Both the position numbers and the translations under genes were made by a program. DNA of 64,000 nt, from positions 496,001-560,000 of the forward strand of contig JAWKKE010000001.1 of assembly GCA_041393415.1 (NCBI GenBank), written 5' to 3'. How positions within the stretch are numbered: the first letter of the stretch is position 1; each line of letters begins with the position of its first letter. A model generated the notes under the pieces. That model was not told the origin of the DNA and searched no databases. It was given only the letters and a program-made list of their open reading frames with translations. Positions 33,677 through 41,162 of this stretch are shown one piece after another. The stretch is from Thermoleophilia bacterium. Its GTDB lineage: Bacteria; Actinomycetota; Thermoleophilia; UBA2241.

Positions 33677-34410
33677 CCTGCAACCGTGACGGGAGTGTCG
33701 ACGTCTTGCGGGCGATACGGCCGGCCGCACGTCATCTTGCCCTCGCCACACTCGCCGTACAGGCAATTTGGCCCGGTGCCCTCGAACAAGCCGGGCGACA
33801 CCGCGCGAACCATGCTGCGCATGCGCCACGCGAGGTCGTTGATCTCCCACTGAGCACGCCGGCAGCAGCGCACCTGGAAGAAGTGACGGAGCTCGCGCGC
33901 GTTCATCGTCACCACGATCTTGGTCTCGGCGGCGTTGGGCAGAACAAACCGCGCGTCTTCCTGAACACTCTCGCGCGTGCGACCTTCGGCAAGGCCGAGC
34001 TCGACCAGCTTGTCGTACGCGCCGCGCGCCTGCTCCATGGCCGCCAGGAAGACTCTCTCGGCCTCCGGATTGGCGCCGATACTCGGCGGCACGACGAAAC
34101 TGTCGCGCTGCCCGAAGTTCACGTATCGCTGTGACTGCTGGTTGTAGCTCGCGAGACGGTGGCGCACGATCTGGTGCGTGCAGGCTCGACTCACGCCGTC
34201 GATGGCGAAGGTGAACGACGCGTGCTCAAGGGCGGAGTGGTGCCCGGAGCGCACCAGGATACGCACGAGCTTGGCGACGTCCGCGTCGCTCATCTCCTGC
34301 TGAAGCTCGGCCGCCGACACCGGTGCATAGCAGAGCCGGCCGGCGATGGCGACCGCCCGATCCGGGTCTGGAGTGTACTGCAGGAGCGTGACGCTGAGGC
34401 GCGCGCTCAC
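33673..34410 (-). CDS. thyX: Flavin-dependent thymidylate synthase
   Basis: A 245-residue FAD enzyme that makes dTMP from dUMP with methylene-THF and NADPH. The defining motif RHRLASYNQQSQR fits RHRxxSxNxxSxR. The flanking ALEHASFTFAIDGVSRACTHQ is also typical. The GTG at 34410 follows GGAGG at short spacing, 11 nt after the rpmE stop. ThyX-only organisms need no DHFR for thymidylate synthesis; no thyA is visible in this window. The C-terminal tail contains extra cysteines (NCLYGECGEGKMTCG). Confidence 0.96.
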   Translation of the reverse strand: MSARLSVTLLQYTPDPDRAVAIAGRLCYAPVSAAELQQEMSDADVAKLVRILVRSGHHSALEHASFTFAIDGVSRACTHQIVRHRLASYNQQSQRYVNFGQRDSFVVPPSIGANPEAERVFLAAMEQARGAYDKLVELGLAEGRTRESVQEDARFVLPNAAETKIVVTMNARELRHFFQVRCCRRAQWEINDLAWRMRSMVRAVSPGLFEGTGPNCLYGECGEGKMTCGRPYRPQDVDTPVTVAG

Positions 34411-34420
34411 GCCGCCTCCG

Positions 34421-34639
34421 TCAGCTCTTCTTGCTGACGGTCTTCTTGTCGAAGCGACGGTTGAAGCGCTCGACGCGACCGCCCGAGTCGACCAGCTTCT
34501 GCTTGCCCGTGTAGAACGGGTGGCACTGCGCACAGAGCTCTACGTGCAGCTCGCTCTTCGTGCTGCGCGTCGTGAACGTATTGCCGCACGAGCAGTGAAC
34601 GGTCGCCTCTTCGTACTTGGGGTGGATGTCTTTCTTCAT
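34421..34639 (-). CDS. rpmE: 50S ribosomal protein L31, zinc-binding form
   Basis: A 72-residue protein starting [20 protein letters not shown] and containing [14 protein letters not shown]. The CxC and CxxC pairs mark the zinc-containing paralogue that organisms replace with a Cys-free form under zinc limitation. The ATG at 34639 aligns with the family start; AGGGA lies upstream at somewhat long spacing. It is the first gene of the rpmE-thyX-DUF1385-prfA-prmC-recO run. Confidence 0.97.
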   Translation of the reverse strand: MKKDIHPKYEEATVHCSCGNTFTTRSTKSELHVELCAQCHPFYTGKQKLVDSGGRVERFNRRFDKKTVSKKS

Positions 34640-34774
34640 CGCAACGGATCCCTTCAGTGCATCCGAATGGTGGCATGGCACGGCTACGGCCTCGAGGCCG
34701 AGGGAGGATCATACCACAGACGCCGGGGTGCGGCGCGACGCGTCCGCCTCGGGCGCGCCGCACCCCACGCCGCT

Positions 34775-35200
34775 TCAGCTCGCACCCTCTTCTTCCGCAC
34801 TGGCGCGCCCAGTCCGCGGCACCGGCTGGAGGAGGCTGAGTCGATTCCCCTCCGGATCGACGAAGGCCGCGTAGAGGCCGATTCCCTGGATGGTCATCGG
34901 CTCCGCGAGCACAGTACCACCGGCCTCCTTGACCTTTCGCGCCGCGATCTCGACATCGTCCACCGCGATGACGAAGGACGGCGCCTGTGGCGGCGCGGCC
35001 GGATCTCGCTGGTAGAGGCCGCCGTTGATGGCGCCTGGTCTCTTGGGTCCGCCCTCGTCCGTCTCGATGGTCGTGGCGAGCACGTAGCGACCCATCTCCT
35101 CACCGAGCACCTGCATCTGCCAGCCGAAGGCCTCGCGGTAGAAGCGCACCGCACGTTGGGCGTCGTCGTACGGCATTTCGAAGTGCACAACCGGATCCAT
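34775..35200 (-). CDS. VOC-superfamily (glyoxalase/bleomycin-resistance-like) protein
   Basis: A 141-residue protein with two beta-alpha-beta-beta-beta units. It opens with VVHFEMPYDDAQRAVRFYRE and closes with GLYAAFVDPEGNRLSLLQP. The metal-ligand type positions (His near residue 6 and Glu in DPEGN) are present. Such single-module VOC proteins act as lyases, epimerases or binding proteins for many substrates, so the function is not resolved. A ribosome site (GGGAGCAGG) precedes the ATG. The gene stands alone between rpmE and the divergent AEC transporter. Confidence 0.85.
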   Translation of the reverse strand: MDPVVHFEMPYDDAQRAVRFYREAFGWQMQVLGEEMGRYVLATTIETDEGGPKRPGAINGGLYQRDPAAPPQAPSFVIAVDDVEIAARKVKEAGGTVLAEPMTIQGIGLYAAFVDPEGNRLSLLQPVPRTGRASAEEEGAS

Positions 35201-35298
35201 GATTCCTGCTCCCGCGTCGAGGAAGACAACTATCCCGTCACTCGCGTGGTGCTACACAGTCAACCTCGTCAAACATGCCGTGTGTCAGAATGGCGGCC

Positions 35299-36219
35299 AT
35301 GCTCACCACCGTCGCCCTCTGGTTCGTCTGCTTCTCAGCTGGCGTGGTCCTGCAGCGACGTGTGAGCGACCCACAGCACCTCTCGCATGTGTTGTTCCGC
35401 ATCGTGCTGTGGGGCGCCGTGCCGATCGTCACATTCTTTGCGTACACGACCATCACGCTCGACCAAGGCGCGGTAGAGACCCTCCCGGTAGTCATCGTCG
35501 CTTCATGGACAACGCTCGGTTTGGGCGTGCTGTGGGCGCGGCTGGGCAGCAAGGAGCCGCGCACCCAGGGGCTCCTTGCGCTGGCGACCGCGCTGGGCAA
35601 CACGGCAAACGTGGGCTACCCACTGGCTGCTCTCGTCTTCGGCAGCCAGGGTCTCGCTGCCGCCGTGATCTACTCCGAGTTCCAATTCCTGATCCCCACC
35701 ATCGCCGTCGCCATCGGCGTCGCGCGGCGATTCGCGGGACCCGCGTCACGCGCGCCCGCCGCGCTCCGCTTTCGCGACGTGCTCCGCAGTTGGATCGTCA
35801 ACCCCCCGGTCGCCGTTGGTGCGATGGCGGTAGCGTTACGCCTCGCCGGCATCGACCTCAGTGATGTGGTGGAGCCGATCGGACCCTACGCGGGTCTCGC
35901 CTTCGGCGTACTCGGCTTCCTTCAACTCGGTGTGGCCATGCCGCTCAAACGCCTCGCGCACGGCCGCGCCGACGTGTATCGCGCGGCCGTCACCCTGGCC
36001 CTGCGCTGTGGCGCCGCACCGCTGGTGCTCTACCTCGCCGGGCGGATCACCGGCGCCGACATACCCGGCGTCTACCTGCTGCTGGCGGCAACTCCGGTCG
36101 CCTTCAACACGATGATCGTCTCGCGCGTTTTCGACCTCGACGCCGAGCTCGCACGCCTGCTCATCGTCACTTCCACGCCTTTGGTGATCGCCGGCGTCCT
36201 CATCTGGCAGGCGCTCTAG
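35299..36219 (+). CDS. AEC-family transporter (auxin-efflux/malate-permease type)
   Basis: A protein of about 306 residues with ten hydrophobic helices in two sets of five. ALATALGNTANVGYPL in the first half and the C-terminal LLLAATPVAFNTMIVS are the crossover motifs of the AEC superfamily (MdcF/YfdV-like). These carriers move carboxylates such as malate or malonate. The ATG at 35299 places the first helix at the N-terminus, as in the family. ATGs at 35290 and 35275 are alternatives. It is divergent from the VOC gene. Confidence 0.88.
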   Translation: MLTTVALWFVCFSAGVVLQRRVSDPQHLSHVLFRIVLWGAVPIVTFFAYTTITLDQGAVETLPVVIVASWTTLGLGVLWARLGSKEPRTQGLLALATALGNTANVGYPLAALVFGSQGLAAAVIYSEFQFLIPTIAVAIGVARRFAGPASRAPAALRFRDVLRSWIVNPPVAVGAMAVALRLAGIDLSDVVEPIGPYAGLAFGVLGFLQLGVAMPLKRLAHGRADVYRAAVTLALRCGAAPLVLYLAGRITGADIPGVYLLLAATPVAFNTMIVSRVFDLDAELARLLIVTSTPLVIAGVLIWQAL

Positions 36220-36296
36220 AGCGGCGAAACGCGCCCCTTGCGCCAAGCTGCGACTGAACCCCCACCGAGCGAGTCACGCGAGAAGCGCCACGTTCG

Positions 36297-39056
36297 TCAG
36301 GGAACGGATGCCGTCTGCAGATGCCCTTTACCATGTGCCTCCGGCCGCGCTTCCAGCCAAGAGAGCACCGCCGCGGCAGGCATGGGGCGGGCAATGTGGA
36401 AGCCCTGAGCCGCATCACACCCGAGTCCGCCGAGCATGTCGAGCGACGCCTCGTCTTCCACGCCCTCGGCCACCACCTTGAGCCCGAGATCCTGTCCCAG
36501 GCCGATCGTCGATCGTACGATGGCGGCGTCGCTGGTGTCGGTCGCCATGCGCTGAACGAACGATCGCTCGATCTTGAGATGAGTCACCGGCAGCCGCTGC
36601 AGATAGGCCAGCGACGAGTATCCGGTGCCGAAATCGTCGACGGCGACCGAGACACCGAGTTCCGAGAGACGTGCGAGCGTCTCCCGCGCGCGCTGCGGGT
36701 CCGTCATGATGCTGCCTTCGGTGACCTCGATCGTGAGCAGCGACGGCTCCACGCCGTGCTCGAGACACAACGCCTGCAACGTCTCGAGCACCTGATGATC
36801 GTGGAGATTGCGCGCCGAGAGATTGATGCTCACCGCGACCTCATACCCGTGCTCCTGCCACGCGGCGATCTGCCGCACGACCTCGCCGACGAGCCAGAGG
36901 GTGAACGGCAGGATAAGCCCGGTCTCCTCCATGAGCGGAATGAACTCCGAAGGTCCGACACCGCTCAGCTCGTCATCTTGCCAGCGAGCCAGAGCCTCGA
37001 CCGCAACAAGCCGTCTTCGCCGCACGTCGACGATCGGCTGGTAGTGCAGCGTGAAGTGGTTTGCGCGCAGTGCCTCGCGCAGACGTGACAGCAAGTGCAG
37101 GCGGTAGACGCTGTGCGGGTCCTCCTGTTGCGAGTAAAGACGCGGGCTTTCGCCCGATCGCTTCGCAACGTACATCGCGACGTCGGCGCTACGCAGAAGG
37201 CTGTGCGCGTCGGTTCCGTGATCGGGATACGTCGCGATCCCGACACTCGCCTGCAACTCGAACTGCATGTCGTCTACTTCGACCGGTGCCTCGAGGGCAC
37301 GGAGAATGCGCTGAGCACCATCGCCGGCCGCGCTTGCGGAGGCGTTGGGCATGAACACCGCAAACTCGTCTCCGCCCAGACGGGCGATCGTATCCGTGGA
37401 ACGCACCATCGCCTGGAAGCGCGTGCTCAGCTCATGAAGGACGACGTCACCGACGTGATGACCGTAGGTGTCGTTGACCTCCTTGAAGCGGTCGAGATCG
37501 ATGATGAGCAGGGCATGCTCATCGAGTACGCCCCGACCGCCACCGATCGCCTGGTTCATCCGCTCGTAGAGCAGCGTACGGTTGGGGAGCTCGGTGAGAT
37601 TGTCGTGCAATGCTTGATACCGCAGAACCGTCTCCCACTGCGTGCGCTCCGTCACGTCACGAGCGATGCCCTGTATGGCGACGATTTCACCGTCGCGGGT
37701 GAGCGGGCTCAGGCTGGTCTCGATCTCGACTTCGTGCCCATCTTTGGCGACAAGTGTCAGGCTGAAGACACCCTCTGGGGCGACCGAAGCAACCTGTTCC
37801 AGGCACGTCACGACCGCCGCTACATCCGCGACGGGCACGAGATCGCTCACATTCGCCCCTTGGAGCTCCTCGTTCGTGTAACCCAGCGCGGTCAAAGCGG
37901 CTCCATTGGCGGATTCAACTCGACCATCCGGCTTCAGCGTGAAGACGAAGTCGGTCGCGTTCTCGAACAGAGCGCGATACCGCGCCTCGCTTTCACTCAG
38001 AGCCAGTTCCGCCTTGCGACGGCTGGTCATGTCGCGAATCACGACGATATGCCCCGACTCTTCGTGTCCGATCTCAGAGGCGAGAAGGTCGAAGTGCCGG
38101 CGTCCTTCACCATCGTCCACTGTGGCCTGCGCACGCTGCCGTCCGGCTCCAGAGAACAGGTCGCCGAGGTTCACACCGCCAATCGCAAGTTGTGTCGCAG
38201 ACTGACCTATGATCGCCGCGGCAGGCAGATCGAAGACATCGACCGCCGCCGGATTGACGTCGGCCACTCGCCCGGCCGCGTCTACCACCACGACGCCGTC
38301 CGCCATGCCCTCGATGGCCGCGCCACGTGCCACAGGCACGAGTCCCACGAAGATGTCCAGAATGCGGAAGCGCAGTAGGCCTATGGCGAAGAGAAGACAC
38401 GAGATCGACAACACGAACGGCGTCATGTCGATCTCGCGACGAGGCTGGAGATCGGCGAGGTAGAGCACGTTGGCGACAAGCGGCAGCGCCAGTCCCACGA
38501 GGATAACGGTCGTCTGGGTGCGATGGAGCTGCCGCGAGCGAATCGCCATGCGCACCAGCAGTGCGGCACCAAAGAGAAGCACGCCGTATGAGTAAGCCGT
38601 ATGCACCCAGAACCAGGTACTGAAACCGGGTGAGAACGCCGGCGTGCCGGCACCCGGCGTCGTGCGCAGATCTTGCCAAACGAGGTGGTGCCATCCGTCG
38701 GTGAAGACCAGAACGATCGTGATCGCGGGCACTACCAGCAACATGACCCACTCTCGACGACCAAAGCGCGTTGTCGCACCCGAGTACTCAGCGCAGAACA
38801 CAAACCACGCGACGGGCATGAACACGATGCCCAGGTACGACACCTTGGTCCACCACATGTCCCCCGACGCACCGACGCTCGAGATCGCCAGCGCGTAGGC
38901 AGTGGACCACACGAAGAGCCCGACTGCCATGGCGGCAAACGGTCGGGCCCCAGGGACAGCGAGCCGCCGGGCGCCCATGACGGCAACCAACAAGGCTATG
39001 ACCGCTCCAAACCAGAGCGGCAACGTCGAGACGACGAAGTCTAGACCCGAAGGCAC
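36297..39056 (-). CDS. 7TM-PAS-PAS-GGDEF-EAL cyclic-di-GMP protein
   Basis: A protein of about 920 residues. It has an N-terminal seven-helix membrane domain of the histidine-kinase 7TM type (about 10-235) and two PAS domains (about 245-350 and 365-480). The GGDEF domain has an intact ARLGGDEFAVF, and the EAL domain has intact VEALARW, SINLSARN and DDFGTGYSSL. Both synthesis and breakdown of c-di-GMP are possible, with the balance probably set by the membrane and PAS input. The start is GTG 39056 (9 nt from GGGAG) or TTG 39062. It is a single gene with its own 140-nt upstream region containing a CTGGTA/TACCAG hairpin. Confidence 0.95.
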   Translation of the reverse strand: MPSGLDFVVSTLPLWFGAVIALLVAVMGARRLAVPGARPFAAMAVGLFVWSTAYALAISSVGASGDMWWTKVSYLGIVFMPVAWFVFCAEYSGATTRFGRREWVMLLVVPAITIVLVFTDGWHHLVWQDLRTTPGAGTPAFSPGFSTWFWVHTAYSYGVLLFGAALLVRMAIRSRQLHRTQTTVILVGLALPLVANVLYLADLQPRREIDMTPFVLSISCLLFAIGLLRFRILDIFVGLVPVARGAAIEGMADGVVVVDAAGRVADVNPAAVDVFDLPAAAIIGQSATQLAIGGVNLGDLFSGAGRQRAQATVDDGEGRRHFDLLASEIGHEESGHIVVIRDMTSRRKAELALSESEARYRALFENATDFVFTLKPDGRVESANGAALTALGYTNEELQGANVSDLVPVADVAAVVTCLEQVASVAPEGVFSLTLVAKDGHEVEIETSLSPLTRDGEIVAIQGIARDVTERTQWETVLRYQALHDNLTELPNRTLLYERMNQAIGGGRGVLDEHALLIIDLDRFKEVNDTYGHHVGDVVLHELSTRFQAMVRSTDTIARLGGDEFAVFMPNASASAAGDGAQRILRALEAPVEVDDMQFELQASVGIATYPDHGTDAHSLLRSADVAMYVAKRSGESPRLYSQQEDPHSVYRLHLLSRLREALRANHFTLHYQPIVDVRRRRLVAVEALARWQDDELSGVGPSEFIPLMEETGLILPFTLWLVGEVVRQIAAWQEHGYEVAVSINLSARNLHDHQVLETLQALCLEHGVEPSLLTIEVTEGSIMTDPQRARETLARLSELGVSVAVDDFGTGYSSLAYLQRLPVTHLKIERSFVQRMATDTSDAAIVRSTIGLGQDLGLKVVAEGVEDEASLDMLGGLGCDAAQGFHIARPMPAAAVLSWLEARPEAHGKGHLQTASVP

Positions 39057-39206
39057 CGGCAATCTCTCCCTAGGTATTCACCTTGTATTCGAAAGTGGCC
39101 CACAGAGCGGAGTATCGGCATGGGATTCAGAGCGCGATAGTCCTGGTAGACAGGAGTACCAGCGCCTCCATCCAAGATCGTCGATGACGAGTGTGAATAC
39201 TGAGGG

Positions 39207-39704
39207 CTATCCGTTGAGCGTCTCCCCCAGCGACAGCGTCAACAGATCGCGCCGCACCGGCGTCATGCCGGCAGAGGCATAGAGGTGGCGGGCGCCGACG
39301 TTGTCTGGGGAAACCTCGACGGAGAGCGCCCGCACGGCACGTGCGTGGCAGCGCTCGAGCATGTGGGCCAACGCCAGCGATCCGAGCCCGCGGCCACGGA
39401 CCGCGGGCTGCACATAGAGATCGTCGAGCCAGGCCACCAGATCGCCGTACTCCATGCTCATGGCGAAGATCAGCACGTAGTACCCCACCGTGCCGCCGTC
39501 AAGAGTTATGACCCCGACTTCTCCCAACCGCATGTCGGCGAGCAGTTTCATGAACACCTCGCCGGCTCTGTCGCGGTCTAGGGTCAGATATGCCTCAGCG
39601 AAGAAGTCGCTCATGAGCTCGACGAGACGCGAGACATCGGCGACCGTCGCCTCGCGCACCGTTCCCCCCGATCCCACCCCTCGCCGCTCTCGGCCATCCA
39701 TCAT
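39207..39704 (-). CDS. GNAT-family N-acetyltransferase
   Basis: A 165-residue acetyltransferase with a GNAT core. The acetyl-CoA loop is LYVQPAVRGRGLGSLALAH, followed by VEVSPDNVGARHLYASAGM. An extra hydrophobic, Met-rich strand (GYYVLIFAMSMEYGD) is typical of small-molecule GNATs. AAGAGGAGCGACG precedes the ATG. It is divergent from the PadR gene across a 121-nt space, so it may share that regulator. The substrate is unknown. Confidence 0.88.
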   Translation of the reverse strand: MMDGRERRGVGSGGTVREATVADVSRLVELMSDFFAEAYLTLDRDRAGEVFMKLLADMRLGEVGVITLDGGTVGYYVLIFAMSMEYGDLVAWLDDLYVQPAVRGRGLGSLALAHMLERCHARAVRALSVEVSPDNVGARHLYASAGMTPVRRDLLTLSLGETLNG

Positions 39705-39758
39705 CGTCGCTCCTCTTCCGTTCTCCTGCTTTCCTCCCCAATGACACAGGGAACTGCC

Positions 39759-39792
39759 ACTAGTAATCTGTCGACTAGATTTCTGTTACACT
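39759..39792 (+). promoter_or_regulatory. Direct repeats and -10 box at the PadR promoter
   Basis: ACTAGTAATCTGT (39759-39771) and ACTAGATTTCTGT (39774-39786) match at 10 of 13 positions with a 15-bp period. TACACT (39787-39792) is a possible -10. The repeats cover the -35 area, which suits PadR autoregulation. Both repeats begin with ACTAG, so a short CTAGT/ACTAG dyad is also present. Confidence 0.45.
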
Positions 39793-39825
39793 CGCACCTG
39801 ACGCCCACGGAGGTTCTCGCAGATC

Positions 39826-40419
39826 ATGTCCGTTCGCCACGCAATTCTGGCGCTCCTCGCCCAGCAGCCGCGGCACGGCTACGATCTTCACCGCACCTTC
39901 GAGGCCATCGTCGGCGGAAAGGCCGTCTGGGACGTCAAGCCGGCGCAGGTGTACACCACTCTGGTGCGTCTCGAAGAGGCGGGGCTGGTCGCTCAGACGA
40001 CCACGCGTCGGGTGGGCGGCCCCGACCAGCACGTCTACGAGCTCACGCCCATGGGGCGCGACGAGCTCGATCGCTGGTACGCCGACGGCACGCACAGCAC
40101 CCACCAACACGACGAGGTCTTTCTCAAGATCACCCTGGCGCTCGGCGATGAGCGCGTCGATCCGCTCGCAGTGCTGCGCACCGAACGCACGTCCCTCTAT
40201 CGGCACCTGCATGCCCTCACCACTCGTCGCGGCGAGCTTGTGAAACCGCACAACCTCGGACATGCCCTGCTACTAGAGAAGGCAACGATGCACATCGAGG
40301 CCGATCTCCGCTGGCTCGAGATGGTCGAAGCCAAACTGCACGACATGGCGCGCCTGCCCGCACCTGGTACGCCGACACGTCGGCGAGGGCGTCCCCGCCG
40401 TTCGCCGGAGAACACGTAA
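39826..40419 (+). CDS. PadR-family transcriptional regulator
   Basis: A 197-residue protein with the PadR winged helix at the N-terminus (ILALLAQQPRHGYDLHRTFE, then VYTTLVRLEEAGLVAQTT and the wing YELTPMGRDEL). A C-terminal helical dimerisation domain (about 105-175) and a basic tail (RRRGRPRRSPENT) follow. It is the first gene of an operon with an ABC ATPase (15 nt away) and a permease. PadR-ABC operons commonly sense and export antibiotics or peptides. Confidence 0.92.
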   Translation: MSVRHAILALLAQQPRHGYDLHRTFEAIVGGKAVWDVKPAQVYTTLVRLEEAGLVAQTTTRRVGGPDQHVYELTPMGRDELDRWYADGTHSTHQHDEVFLKITLALGDERVDPLAVLRTERTSLYRHLHALTTRRGELVKPHNLGHALLLEKATMHIEADLRWLEMVEAKLHDMARLPAPGTPTRRRGRPRRSPENT

Positions 40420-40433
40420 CGAGAGGGGACGAC

Positions 40434-41162
40434 GTGCCGATCGCTCAGTGCAAAGGTCTCACGAAAGTGTACGGCTCCGGCCACGGTCAAGTGACCGCTC
40501 TCGATCACGTCGACCTCGCCCTCGAGGCAGGGGAGTTCGTCGCCGTCATGGGGCCGTCCGGCTGCGGCAAGTCAACCTTGCTCAATCTCATTGGCGGACT
40601 CGACACCCCCAGCGAGGGGTCGGTCATGATCGACGGCCGCGAGCTCGCGACAATGAGCGACAACGAGGTCACTCGTTTGCGTCGCGAGCGCATCGGCTTC
40701 GTCTTCCAGTTCTTCAACCTCATCCCGGTGCTCGACGCCACGGAGAACGCGGCGCTACCCCTCACCCTGGACGGCCGCGGCGCGGAGGCCCGTCGCCATG
40801 CTGAGGAATGGTTGCGCAAAGTGGGCCTCGAGAAGCGCGCCCACAGTCGACCGGATCAGCTCTCAGGCGGCGAGCAGCAGCGCGTGGCCGTGGCCAGAGC
40901 GCTGGTCACGGAGCCGGCGCTCATCCTCGCCGACGAGCCGACCGGCAACCTCGACAGCCGCAGCAGCGAGGAGGTCGCTTCGCTTCTACGCCAGGTCGCC
41001 AGCGACTGGGGTAGGGCCATCCTGATGGTTACGCACGACCCGCGCATCGCCGCGCACGCCGACCGTATCGTATTCATGCGTGACGGACGCGTCGTCGACG
41101 ACACCCACATCGCCGGCGTCGAGGACGCCCGCGAAGCGCTCGAGCAGGCAGGCCTCCTGTGA
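40434..41162 (+). CDS. ABC transporter ATP-binding protein (MacB/LolD type)
   Basis: A 242-residue ATPase with Walker [13 protein letters not shown]-loop [10 protein letters not shown], signature [15 protein letters not shown], Walker [13 protein letters not shown] and a switch His in VTHD. FNLIP and the GNLDS downstream are typical of the LolD/MacB/FtsE group, which drives mechanotransmission rather than classic transport. The GTG start follows GAGAGGGGAC. Its stop overlaps the permease start (GTGA). Confidence 0.96.
   Translation: MPIAQCKGLTKVYGSGHGQVTALDHVDLALEAGEFVAVMGPSGCGKSTLLNLIGGLDTPSEGSVMIDGRELATMSDNEVTRLRRERIGFVFQFFNLIPVLDATENAALPLTLDGRGAEARRHAEEWLRKVGLEKRAHSRPDQLSGGEQQRVAVARALVTEPALILADEPTGNLDSRSSEEVASLLRQVASDWGRAILMVTHDPRIAAHADRIVFMRDGRVVDDTHIAGVEDAREALEQAGLL

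Noticed and set aside
34617..34874. Short plus-strand frames between rpmE and the VOC gene
   Set aside because: No ribosome site, no homology, and overlap with coding sequence on the other strand.
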